Assembly: GCF_013393325.1 (NCBI RefSeq)
Contig: NZ_QJRC01000068.1
Coordinates: forward strand, 1-37,005
DNA: 37,005 bases
Direction: 5' to 3'
From: Pseudomonas hunanensis
GTDB taxonomy: Bacteria > Pseudomonadota > Gammaproteobacteria > Pseudomonadales > Pseudomonadaceae
In this document: in pieces, positions 1-10,358 of the stretch
Layout of the letters: the number at the start of each line of letters is the position of its first letter
How positions within the stretch are numbered: position 1 is the stretch's first letter
The notes under the pieces: model-generated
Databases searched by the model: none
The model's input: only the letters and a program-made list of their open reading frames with translations
What the model was told of the DNA's origin: nothing
Program-made: the position numbers and the translations under genes

Positions 1-11
1 GAATGTTGATT

Positions 12-43
12 TCTGACTTTTGTCAGATCGTTCTTTAAAAATT
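12..43 (+). promoter_or_regulatory. boxB-boxA antitermination element in the 16S-23S spacer
   Basis: A hairpin (TCTGAC, loop TTTT, GTCAGA, 12-27) is followed directly by TTCTTTAAAA (31-40), which resembles the boxA core of rRNA operons (TGCTCTTTAACA in E. coli). The boxB-then-boxA order just upstream of 23S is the usual site where Nus factors load to prevent premature termination in rrn operons. The 16S gene and any spacer tRNAs lie outside the window. Confidence 0.6.
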
Positions 44-176
44 CGGATATGTGATAGAAATAGACTGATGGCCAGTTTCACTGCTGGTTAATCAGGCTAA
101 GGTAAAATTTGTGAGTTCTGCTCGAAAGAGCGACGTGCGAATTTTCGGCGAATGTCGTCTTCACAGTATAACCAGA

Positions 177-3100
<2,924 letters not shown>

Positions 3101-3220
3101 TTTGCGCGTCAGCCAAATTGCGGTGGTGAAGATGATACGAACCGAAAGTTCGCAACGAACCACACAATCACATATCCGAATTCGCTGGGCTGTCCATCTG
3201 GACATTCTGGCTACAGAATT

Positions 3221-3338
3221 TCTTGACGACCATAGAGCATTGGAACCACCTGATCCCATCCCGAACTCAGCAGTGAAACGATGCATCGCCGATGGTAGTG
3301 TGGGGTTTCCCCATGTGAGAGTAGGTCATCGTCAAGAT
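3221..3338 (+). rRNA. rrf: 5S ribosomal RNA
   Basis: The sequence contains the conserved 5S blocks CCTGATCCCATCCCGAACTCAG and GATGGTAGTGTGGGG in parts. Helix I closes it: TCTTGACGA (3221-3229) pairs with TCGTCAAGA (3329-3337). It lies about 135 bp after the 23S 3' end, the usual rrn order. Termini are accurate to about two bases. Confidence 0.95.
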
Positions 3339-3346
3339 TCATTTCG

Positions 3347-3386
3347 CAAAACCCCTATCTGCACATGCAGGTAGGGGTTTTGTCTT
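3347..3386 (+). terminator. Intrinsic terminator of the rRNA operon
   Basis: AAAACCCCTA and TAGGGGTTTT form a 10-bp stem around a loop that can itself pair (CTGCA/TGCAG). The U-tract TTTTGTCTTT follows. It starts about 10 bp after 5S, as expected for the end of an rrn operon. Confidence 0.88.
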
Positions 3387-3505
3387 TGTAGCCTGAAAAG
3401 CCACGTCTCATAGGGATTACCCCACCCCCCTCTAGGCCAAGGTCAGCTCCCACAATTCGAGCCAGAACACTAGAATAGCTCCACGCACCTATTCAGAAGC
3501 GCTAT

Positions 3506-4165
3506 ATGCCCAACTCTGTCGAACCTGAAACCTTGGCCCAATTGCCGTTGGACGAGCTTGTCGCCTGCCACGAATGCGACCTGCTGCTGCGCAAGCCCGT
3601 GCTCCAGCACGGTGAGAAAGCCCAATGCCCACGTTGCGGTTACGAGCTTTATGCTCATCGGCACAACGTGGTCAACCGTAGCCTGGCGTTGGTACTGACC
3701 GCGCTGTTGCTGTTCGTGCCTGCCAATTTTCTACCGATCATGCAGTTGCACCTGCTTGGCCAGACCTCGGACGATACTGTCTGGAGCGGCGTACTGGGCC
3801 TGTACAATTCGCAGATGCGTGGTGTAGCGGTAGTCGTCTTCCTGTGCAGCATGGCCATCCCCTTGGCAAAACTGCTCTGCCAACTGGCGGTACTGCTGAG
3901 TATCCGCTTGAACATGGGGCGTAACTTCGGCCTGTTGTTCTACCGCATCTATCACCACCTGCGTGACTGGGGCATGCTCGAGGTCTATTTCATGGGGGTG
4001 TTGGTGGCTATCGTCAAGCTGGTGGACCTGGCCGAGTTGACCGTGGGCCTGGGGCTGTTCTGTTTCATCAGCCTGTTGTTGATCCAGGTATGGCTTGAGG
4101 TGGTGATGTCACCGCACCAGATTTGGAGTGCACTTTCGGGGGAGGACCTGCATGCGGGCGATTGA
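3506..4165 (+). CDS. PqiA/LetA-family membrane protein, first half-protein
   Basis: 219-residue inner-membrane protein of the paraquat-inducible protein A family, which works with MCE-domain partners in lipid transport between the inner and outer membranes. The N-terminus carries a zinc-ribbon-like set of cysteines (C21, C24, C41, C44, in CHEC and CPRC). About four hydrophobic segments follow, starting with a segment containing PANFLPIM. E. coli PqiA and LetA (YebS) are about 420 residues with two tandem halves. This protein equals only one half, and the next gene supplies the other. The ATG at 3506 has only a weak upstream AGAAG. The downstream gene overlaps its 3' end by 14 bp, so the two are translationally coupled. 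Family assignment is firm. The lipid-transport role is inferred from the family and the MCE neighbour. Confidence 0.9.
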   Translation: MPNSVEPETLAQLPLDELVACHECDLLLRKPVLQHGEKAQCPRCGYELYAHRHNVVNRSLALVLTALLLFVPANFLPIMQLHLLGQTSDDTVWSGVLGLYNSQMRGVAVVVFLCSMAIPLAKLLCQLAVLLSIRLNMGRNFGLLFYRIYHHLRDWGMLEVYFMGVLVAIVKLVDLAELTVGLGLFCFISLLLIQVWLEVVMSPHQIWSALSGEDLHAGD

Positions 4166-4775
4166 TGCAGGCATTCTTGTCTGCAATGAATGTCATGAAC
4201 TGAACAAGCAAGTGCAAGACAGCACGTCGCAGACCTGTACACGCTGCGGCGCCATTGTCCATGCTCGCCGCCCAAACAGTATCGTGCGTACCTGGGCGCT
4301 GCTGATTGCCGCGTCGATCTTGTACATCCCGGCCAACCTGCTGCCGATCATGACTGTGAGTACACTCGGCCAGGGCAGCCCCGACACGATCATGTCCGGC
4401 GTCATTACCCTGCTCAAGCACGGCATGGTGCCCATTGCTGCGGTGGTGTTCATCGCCAGTATCCTGGTGCCCACGTTCAAGCTGGTGGGCATTGGCCTGC
4501 TGCTGTACTCCGTTCAGCGTCACCAGCCGCTTTCGGCGCGGCAACGGATATTAATGTACCGCTTCATCGAATTCATTGGGCGCTGGTCCATGCTCGATAT
4601 CTTCGTCATCGCCATCCTGGTGGCCGTGGTGAATTTCGGCCGAATAGCCAGTGTCGAAGCCAATCTGGGCGCTGTCGCCTTCGCAACTGTGGTGATCCTG
4701 ACAATGCTTGCCGCTTTAACTTTCGATCCCCGACTGATTTGGGATAACACGGAGTCGGATGACGACCATGAGTGA
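4152..4775 (+). CDS. PqiA/LetA-family membrane protein, second half-protein
   Basis: 207-residue membrane protein homologous to the preceding gene. It has its own cysteine pairs (CNEC at 11-14, CTRC at 29-32) and the same PANLLPIM motif in its first membrane segment. The start at 4152 is preferred over an in-frame ATG at 4128 because GGAGG lies at 4141-4145, 6 bp upstream. It overlaps the first half-gene by 14 bp and the MCE gene by 17 bp, so the three form one operon. Together the two proteins should rebuild a LetA/PqiA-like unit as a heterodimer, which is inference. No frameshift is needed: both genes have separate ribosome-binding sites and complete N-terminal zinc motifs. Confidence 0.9.
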   Translation: MRAIDAGILVCNECHELNKQVQDSTSQTCTRCGAIVHARRPNSIVRTWALLIAASILYIPANLLPIMTVSTLGQGSPDTIMSGVITLLKHGMVPIAAVVFIASILVPTFKLVGIGLLLYSVQRHQPLSARQRILMYRFIEFIGRWSMLDIFVIAILVAVVNFGRIASVEANLGAVAFATVVILTMLAALTFDPRLIWDNTESDDDHE

Positions 4776-7068
4776 CCTGCCAACGGCTAAAACCCGCCCA
4801 GCCTCTAACTGGTCGGCCATCTGGATCTTGCCTTTGATCGCCTTGATGATCGGTGGCTGGCTCGCGTGGCAGGCCTACAGCTCGGCCGGCGTAGAAATTG
4901 AAGTCCGCTTCGAGTCGGGTGAAGGTATCGTCGCCAACAAGACCGAAGTCATCTACAAGGGCATGCCGGTAGGCAAGGTGAAGAACCTGGTGCTCGATGC
5001 CGAGGGTGACAACCAGGGGGTGATCGCCACCATCGAGATGAACAAGGCTGCGGAGCCTCACCTGACCAAGGGCACACGCTTCTGGCTGGTTAAGCCCAGT
5101 GTCAGCCTGGCGGGTATTACCGGCCTTGAGACACTGGTGTCGGGTAACTACATCGCCGTCAGTCCGGGCGAGGGGGAGCGTACCAAGCGCTTTACCGCGT
5201 TGAAGGTGGCACCGCCGCTCTCGGATACGGAACCTGGCCTGCATCTGACCCTCAAGGCCGACAGGTTGGGTTCGCTCAACCGTGACAGCCCGGTGTTCTA
5301 CAAGCAGATTCAGGTGGGTCGGGTGAAAAGCTACCGACTGTCCGAGGACCAGAGCACCGTCGAGGTCAAAGTCTTCATCGAGCCCGCCTACGCCAGCCTG
5401 GTGCGTAAGCACACGCGTTTCTGGAATGCCAGCGGCGTCAGCATCGATGCTTCGCTGTCAGGTGTGAAGGTGCGCAGCGAGTCGCTGTCGAGCATCGTGG
5501 CTGGTGGTATCGCCTTCGCCACGCCGGAATACCGCAAGGACAGCCCGCCTACCGACCCGAGCCTGCCATTCCGCCTGTATGAGGACTTTGATGCAGCCCA
5601 GGCCGGTATTCGGGTCAAAGTGAAACTGAGCGATTATGAAGGCCTGCAGGCGGGTCGCACGCCGGTTATGTACAAGGGTATTCAGGTGGGCTCGCTGAAG
5701 GCCCTGAAGATGGAAGACAACCTGTCCAGCGCGTCGGCCGAGTTGACACTGGACCCGCTGACCGAAGACTACCTGGTGGACGGGACTCAGTTCTGGGTAG
5801 TCAAACCGTCGATTTCCCTGGCGGGTATCACTGGCCTGGAAGCGCTGGTCAAAGGTAACTACATCGCCATTCGCCCCGGTGAGAAGGGCGCACGGCCAGA
5901 GCGTGAGTTCGAGGCCCGTGCCAAGGCGCCGCCACTCGATCTCAAGGCGCCGGGCCTGCACATGGTGTTGTTCGCCGACACCTTGGGTTCGCTGGAAGTC
6001 GGCAGCCCGGTTATGTACCGCCAGGTGAAGGTGGGTAGCGTCCAAAGCTACCAGTTCGCTCGCAACAGCAACCGCATCCTGATCGGTGTACATATCGAGA
6101 AGGAGTACGAAAAACTGGTCAATGGTTCGTCGCGCTTCTGGAACGTCAGTGGTATCACCCTGACCGGCGGCCTTTCTGGCATCAAGATCAAGAGTGAATC
6201 ACTGCAAACATTGATGGCCGGTGGTATCGCCTTCGACACGCCGCGGCCCGATGTGGCGCTGAAACGGCACATTCCGCGCTTCCGCCTGCATGACAGCCAA
6301 GAAGCGGTAAACCGTGCCGGCACGTTGATCACCATCCGTGTCGACCGTGCAGATGGCCTGAAGCCGGGTACGGCGATCCGCTTCCGTGGCCTGGATGTGG
6401 GCAGTATCGAAAGCGTCGACCTCACCGATGACTTGCAGGCCGTGCTGCTGCGGGCGCGCATTACCGAAGCGGCGGACCGTATCGCCCGCGCCGGTACGCA
6501 GTTCTGGGTGGTCAAGCCAGCATTAGGCCTGGTGCGCACCGAGAACCTCGACACCCTGATTGGCGGCCAGTACCTGGAAGTGCAGCCGGCAGCCAAGGAC
6601 CGTGGTCCGCAGCGTGATTTCATTGCCTTGGCCGATGCTCCACAGGTGGCGGGGCCAGAGGTCGGTCTGCCGTTGACACTCAGTGCGCCACGCCGTGGCT
6701 CGATCAAACCGGGTGTGCCGGTGACCTACCGTGAGGTTGCGGTGGGCAAGGTGACAGGCTTCGAGCTGGGCCAGAGCGCTGACCGTGTGCTGATCCATAT
6801 CCTCATCGAGCCGCGCTATGCCGCCTTGGTACGCAGCGGTAGCCGTTTCTGGAACAGCAGTGGCTTCGGTTTCGATTGGGGGCTGTTCAAGGGCGCTACG
6901 GTGCGCACCGAGTCGGTGCAGACCCTGATCGATGGCGGTATCGCTTTTGCAACGCCAGATGGCGAGCAGATGGGCAACCCAGCACGACCGCAGCAGACAT
7001 TCGCCTTGTTCGACAAGGCGGAGGATGAATGGATGCAGTGGGCGCCGAAGATCCAAATCGCCAAGTAA
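4759..7068 (+). CDS. Six-MCE-domain lipid transport protein (PqiB/LetB family)
   Basis: 769-residue protein with one N-terminal membrane anchor (about residues 19-38) and six MCE domains (about 44-138, 159-255, 282-376, 398-494, 520-612, 634-733). MCE proteins of this family stack into periplasmic tubes that bridge the two membranes and conduct phospholipids. E. coli PqiB has three MCE domains and LetB (YebT) seven, so this one is intermediate. No PqiC-like lipoprotein gene follows, which favours a LetAB-type rather than PqiABC-type system. The domains alternate between two types: odd ones contain FWxVKP, even ones contain RFWNxSG and end in GGIAFxTP. The start at 4759 has GGAG at 4751-4754; an ATG at 4768 is an alternative. 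Family assignment is firm, the substrate is inferred. Confidence 0.93.
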   Translation: MTTMSDLPTAKTRPASNWSAIWILPLIALMIGGWLAWQAYSSAGVEIEVRFESGEGIVANKTEVIYKGMPVGKVKNLVLDAEGDNQGVIATIEMNKAAEPHLTKGTRFWLVKPSVSLAGITGLETLVSGNYIAVSPGEGERTKRFTALKVAPPLSDTEPGLHLTLKADRLGSLNRDSPVFYKQIQVGRVKSYRLSEDQSTVEVKVFIEPAYASLVRKHTRFWNASGVSIDASLSGVKVRSESLSSIVAGGIAFATPEYRKDSPPTDPSLPFRLYEDFDAAQAGIRVKVKLSDYEGLQAGRTPVMYKGIQVGSLKALKMEDNLSSASAELTLDPLTEDYLVDGTQFWVVKPSISLAGITGLEALVKGNYIAIRPGEKGARPEREFEARAKAPPLDLKAPGLHMVLFADTLGSLEVGSPVMYRQVKVGSVQSYQFARNSNRILIGVHIEKEYEKLVNGSSRFWNVSGITLTGGLSGIKIKSESLQTLMAGGIAFDTPRPDVALKRHIPRFRLHDSQEAVNRAGTLITIRVDRADGLKPGTAIRFRGLDVGSIESVDLTDDLQAVLLRARITEAADRIARAGTQFWVVKPALGLVRTENLDTLIGGQYLEVQPAAKDRGPQRDFIALADAPQVAGPEVGLPLTLSAPRRGSIKPGVPVTYREVAVGKVTGFELGQSADRVLIHILIEPRYAALVRSGSRFWNSSGFGFDWGLFKGATVRTESVQTLIDGGIAFATPDGEQMGNPARPQQTFALFDKAEDEWMQWAPKIQIAK

Positions 7069-7074
7069 GAGTGT

Positions 7075-7105
7075 CTGCAGGGGCGGGTTTGCCCGCTCCT
7101 GCAGG
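7075..7105. repeat. REP-like palindrome after the MCE gene
   Basis: CTGCAGGGGCGGG, a short TTT loop and GCCCGCTCCTGCAG form a near-perfect hairpin 7 bp after the MCE stop codon. The core GCGGGTTTGCCCGC resembles the P. putida REP core seen elsewhere in this window (18492-18575). It could act as a transcription or RNA-stability barrier at the operon end. There is no strong T-run. Confidence 0.6.
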
Positions 7106-7167
7106 TGTCAATTGATGATGAATTGTGTCAATTGACCATAAATATTGGGACCGAAGGATTCCAATAA
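7105..7167. repeat. AT-rich spacer with an 11-bp direct repeat and a small inverted repeat
   Basis: GTGTCAATTGA occurs at 7105-7115 and again at 7125-7135, a spacing of 20 bp. Each copy contains the palindrome CAATTG. Downstream, TATTGG (7144-7149) and CCAATA (7162-7167) form a 6-bp inverted repeat. The stretch lies between two convergent genes, so a regulatory role is not obvious. Confidence 0.4.
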
Positions 7168-7180
7168 ATTGCAGGCAACA

Positions 7181-7206
7181 AAAAACCGACCCTAGGGTCG
7201 GTTTTT
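7181..7206 (-). terminator. Intrinsic terminator of rpsT
   Basis: AAAACCGACC, the tetranucleotide CTAG and GGTCGGTTTT form a strong stem. Read on the minus strand it begins about 15 bp after the rpsT stop and is followed by a T-run. The flanking A and T runs mean it could also stop transcription arriving from the MCE operon on the plus strand. Confidence 0.85.
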
Positions 7207-7221
7207 CGACTAGCGCGTCGC

Positions 7222-7500
7222 TTAGGCAGCTGCAGCTTCTTTCAGCGCCTTGATGTGGCCATTCAGACGGCCTTTGTGACGAGCAGCCTTGTTCTTGTGG
7301 ATGATACCTTTGTCGGCCATACGGTCGATTACAGGTACAGCCAGAACGTAAGCGGCTTGCGCTTTTTCGGCGTCTTTTGCGTCAATGGCTTTAACTACAT
7401 TCTTGATGTAGGTGCGGACCATGGAACGCAGGCTGGCGTTGTGGCTGCGACGCTTCTCAGCCTGTTTTGCACGTTTCTTGGCGGAAGGTGTGTTGGCCAC
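7222..7500 (-). CDS. rpsT: 30S ribosomal protein S20
   Basis: 92-residue, strongly basic, alanine- and lysine-rich protein with the typical S20 start [18 protein letters not shown] and the C-terminal segment [15 protein letters not shown]20 binds 16S rRNA early in small-subunit assembly. The start codon is GTG, preceded by AGGAG seven bases upstream. E. coli rpsT uses the weak codon TTG and is autoregulated at translation, so a non-ATG start here fits the same logic. It is transcribed alone, between its own promoter (7553-7581) and terminator (7181-7206), divergent from murJ. Confidence 0.97.
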   Translation of the reverse strand: MANTPSAKKRAKQAEKRRSHNASLRSMVRTYIKNVVKAIDAKDAEKAQAAYVLAVPVIDRMADKGIIHKNKAARHKGRLNGHIKALKEAAAA

Positions 7501-7552
7501 CGTCGAGCTCCTCGAAAGACTTTAGGTAAATAGCAAACAAAATAGGCCGCGA

Positions 7553-7581
7553 ATCATGCCGATCAGTAGATCGATTGTCAA
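7553..7581 (-). promoter_or_regulatory. Candidate sigma-70 promoter of rpsT
   Basis: On the minus strand a perfect TTGACA (-35, 7581-7576) is followed after exactly 17 bp by CATGAT (-10, 7558-7553). A GC-rich discriminator (CGCGGCC) comes next, typical of stringently controlled ribosomal-protein promoters. The predicted transcript starts near 7546, leaving a leader of about 45 nt before the GTG. Confidence 0.65.
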
Positions 7582-7750
7582 GGCCACCTGCAAGGTTCCG
7601 CCGAGCGGTGCGCCAACAAGCGGGAAAGATTCCTTTCTGCTGCGCGACCTGTACACTCGGGAATTTTTGGCTCCCCTGCGAAGGCGCGGGAGTATCGCAC
7701 ATTCGGACGCTGTCTGGCAGCGTCCTCTGTCATTGGCGTGAATCTTTTCG

Positions 7751-9289
7751 ATGAACCTGCTCAAATCCCTGGCTGCAGTAAGCTCGATCACCATGATTTC
7801 GCGGGTGCTGGGCTTCGTCCGCGACACCATCCTGGCGCGCATCTTCGGTGCCGGTGTCGCCACCGACGCCTTCTTCATCGCGTTCAAGTTGCCCAACCTG
7901 TTGCGGCGGATCTTCGCTGAAGGTGCATTCTCCCAGGCCTTCGTGCCGATCCTGGCCGAATACAAGACCCAGCAGGGCGAGGAGGCGACACGCACCTTCA
8001 TTGCCTACGTCAGCGGCCTGCTGACCCTGGTCCTGGCCCTGGTGACCGCCATCGGTATCCTGGCGGCGCCCTGGGTGGTGTGGGCGACGGCCCCGGGTTT
8101 TGTTGACAGCGCCGAAAAATACGAGCTGACCACCGCCCTGTTGCGAGTGACCTTTCCTTATATATTGCTGATCTCGCTGTCTTCCCTGGCCGGTGCGATC
8201 CTCAATACCTGGAACCGTTTCTCGGTACCGGCCTTCACCCCGACCTTGCTGAACGTGGCGATGATCGCCTTCGCCGTGCTGCTGACACCGTACTTCGACC
8301 CGCCGATCATGGCCTTGGCCTGGGGCGTGCTGGCCGGTGGCCTGGCGCAGTTGCTGTACCAGCTGCCGGCACTGAAGAAGATCGGCATGCTCGTGCTGCC
8401 GCGCCTGAACTTAAAGGACGCCGGTGTGTGGCGGGTACTGAAGCAGATGCTGCCGGCGATTCTCGGGGTGTCGGTGAGCCAGATCTCGTTGATCATCAAC
8501 ACCATCTTCGCTTCCTTCCTGGTGGCCGGGTCGGTGTCGTGGATGTACTACGCCGACCGCCTCATGGAGTTGCCTTCGGGTGTGCTGGGCGTGGCATTGG
8601 GCACGATCCTGCTGCCGACCCTGGCCAAGACCTACGCCAACAAGGACCGCGAGGAGTACTCGCGGATTCTCGACTGGGGCCTGCGCCTGTGCTTCCTGCT
8701 GGTGCTGCCCTGCACCCTGGCGCTGGCCATTCTTGCCGAGCCACTGACCGTTGCGTTGTTTCAATACGGCAAATTCAGTGCGTTCGATGCGGCCATGACC
8801 CAGCGGGCGCTGATGGCCTATTCCGTGGGCTTGCTGGCGATCATTCTGGTCAAGGTACTGGCACCCGGCTTCTATGCGCAGCAGAATATCCGCACGCCGG
8901 TGAAAATCGCGATCTTCACGCTGGTTTGCACTCAGCTGTTCAACCTTGCCCTGGTCGGGCCGCTCGCACATGCCGGCCTGGCATTGGCGATCAGCCTCGG
9001 TGCCTGCCTGAATGCCGGCTTGCTGTTCTGGAAGCTGCGCAGTCAGCAGTTGTTCGAACCTCAGCCAGGCTGGGCAATGTTCCTGCTCAAGCTTGTTTTG
9101 GCAGTGGCACTCATGTCGGCGGTACTGTTGGCGGGCATGCACTATATGCCGGCCTGGGAGCAGGGCATCATGCTCGAGCGCTTCCTGCGCCTGGGGGCGT
9201 TGATCCTGGCGGGCGTCGTGACGTATTTCGGCTGCCTGTACCTGTGCGGCTTCCGGCCTCGGCATTTCGCCCGCAAGGCCTTGCACTAA
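7751..9289 (+). CDS. murJ: Lipid II flippase MurJ
   Basis: 512-residue polytopic membrane protein of the MviN/MurJ family (MOP superfamily). It flips the peptidoglycan precursor lipid II across the inner membrane. The N-terminus has the conserved stretch SRVLGFVRD, followed by [19 protein letters not shown] in two parts and [15 protein letters not shown]; about 14 hydrophobic segments follow. The length matches the family (about 510). The ATG at 7751 has no strong Shine-Dalgarno sequence. It is divergent from rpsT across a 250-bp gap and lies 118 bp before ribF, an order common in pseudomonads. The 7501-7750 gap holds the rpsT promoter; I found no convincing murJ promoter. Confidence 0.97.
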   Translation: MNLLKSLAAVSSITMISRVLGFVRDTILARIFGAGVATDAFFIAFKLPNLLRRIFAEGAFSQAFVPILAEYKTQQGEEATRTFIAYVSGLLTLVLALVTAIGILAAPWVVWATAPGFVDSAEKYELTTALLRVTFPYILLISLSSLAGAILNTWNRFSVPAFTPTLLNVAMIAFAVLLTPYFDPPIMALAWGVLAGGLAQLLYQLPALKKIGMLVLPRLNLKDAGVWRVLKQMLPAILGVSVSQISLIINTIFASFLVAGSVSWMYYADRLMELPSGVLGVALGTILLPTLAKTYANKDREEYSRILDWGLRLCFLLVLPCTLALAILAEPLTVALFQYGKFSAFDAAMTQRALMAYSVGLLAIILVKVLAPGFYAQQNIRTPVKIAIFTLVCTQLFNLALVGPLAHAGLALAISLGACLNAGLLFWKLRSQQLFEPQPGWAMFLLKLVLAVALMSAVLLAGMHYMPAWEQGIMLERFLRLGALILAGVVTYFGCLYLCGFRPRHFARKALH

Positions 9290-9337
9290 GGCTTGGGGCG
9301 GGTCAAACGTCGGTTTTTCGCATTCCACGCCGCCCTT

Positions 9338-9379
9338 GGGCGCTGCTGCCTGTCACCAGCGCCCGGGTGTGGTTATAAT
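9338..9379 (+). promoter_or_regulatory. Inverted repeat and -10 element ahead of ribF
   Basis: GGGCGCTG (9338-9345) and CAGCGCCC (9357-9364) form a perfect 8-bp inverted repeat with an 11-bp loop. Nine bases later lies a consensus TATAAT (9374-9379). No good -35 is found at the right spacing (TGTCAC at 9351-9356 is poor). The arrangement could be a weak murJ terminator followed by the promoter of the ribF-ileS-lspA-fkpB-ispH block, or an operator over the -35 region. Confidence 0.4.
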
Positions 9380-9407
9380 CGGCCACTTTATGAGCAAGAA
9401 GCGCGTT

Positions 9408-10358
9408 ATGCAGCTGGTTCGAGGTCTTCACAACCTGCGCCCCGAGCACCGGGGCTGTGTCGCCACCATTGGCAACTTCGACGGGGTTCACCGCGGCCAC
9501 CAGGCAATCCTGGCGCGTCTGCGCGAGCGCGGCCAGGCCTTGGGCCTGCCGACCTGCGTGGTGATCTTCGAACCGCAACCACGCGAGTACTTCGCCCCTG
9601 AAACCGCGCCGGCGCGCCTGGCCCGCCTGCGCGACAAGGTCGAGCTGCTGGCCGCCGAGGGCATTGACCGGGTTTTGTGCCTGGCGTTCAATCAGCGCCT
9701 GAGCAAGCTCAGCGCCGATGCCTTCGTCAAGGCCATCCTGGTCGACGGCTTGGGTGTGCGTCATCTCGAAGTGGGCGATGACTTCCGCTTTGGCTGCGAC
9801 CGTGCTGGCGATTTCGCCTTCCTGATCGAGGCCGGCAAGCAGTACGGCTTTACCGTCGAGGCCGCCAACACGGTAATCCAGGACGGCCTGCGGGTCAGCA
9901 GCACCGAAGTGCGCAAGGCCCTGTCCGAGGGCAACTTCGAACTGGCCGAGCACCTGCTGGGTCGCCCGTACAGCATCACTGGCCGCGTACTGCATGGCCA
10001 GAAGCTGGCCCGCCAGCTCGGCACACCTACCGCCAATATCCAGCTCAAGCGCCGCCGCGTGCCGCTGTCCGGGGTCTACCTGGCCAGCATCGAAATCGAC
10101 GGCAAGGCCTGGCCGGGTGTCGGCAATATTGGCGTGCGTCCCACCGTTGCCGGTGATGGGCGCCCGCACCTGGAAATTCATCTACTGGATTATGCCGGTG
10201 ACCTGTATGGCCGGCGCCTGACGGTGGAGTTCCACCACAAGCTGCGTGAAGAGCAGCGATTCGCCTCCCTGGAGGCGCTGAAGTCGGCGATCGATGCGGA
10301 TATCGCCGCCGCACGTGCACATTGGCACGCTCAACCGCTAACGAAGAGCCTGAAATGA
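9408..10358 (+). CDS. ribF: Bifunctional riboflavin kinase / FAD synthetase
   Basis: 316-residue enzyme that phosphorylates riboflavin to FMN and adenylylates FMN to FAD. The N-terminal nucleotidyltransferase domain shows [11 protein letters not shown] (about residues 23-33) and the later [11 protein letters not shown]. The C-terminal flavokinase domain shows [19 protein letters not shown] in parts and GVYLASI. I chose the ATG at 9408 ([10 protein letters not shown]) because it matches the family N-terminus; upstream in-frame codons run into the promoter region. Its stop overlaps the ileS start (ATGA), so the two are translationally coupled. Confidence 0.96.
   Translation: MQLVRGLHNLRPEHRGCVATIGNFDGVHRGHQAILARLRERGQALGLPTCVVIFEPQPREYFAPETAPARLARLRDKVELLAAEGIDRVLCLAFNQRLSKLSADAFVKAILVDGLGVRHLEVGDDFRFGCDRAGDFAFLIEAGKQYGFTVEAANTVIQDGLRVSSTEVRKALSEGNFELAEHLLGRPYSITGRVLHGQKLARQLGTPTANIQLKRRRVPLSGVYLASIEIDGKAWPGVGNIGVRPTVAGDGRPHLEIHLLDYAGDLYGRRLTVEFHHKLREEQRFASLEALKSAIDADIAAARAHWHAQPLTKSLK

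Noticed and set aside
8411..9378. Frames of about 300 codons on both strands in murJ
   Set aside because: Overlap the clear MurJ frame, low-complexity shadow translations.
9290..9407. FMN riboswitch ahead of ribF
   Set aside because: I see none of the conserved RFN element segments; only a simple inverted repeat and a -10.
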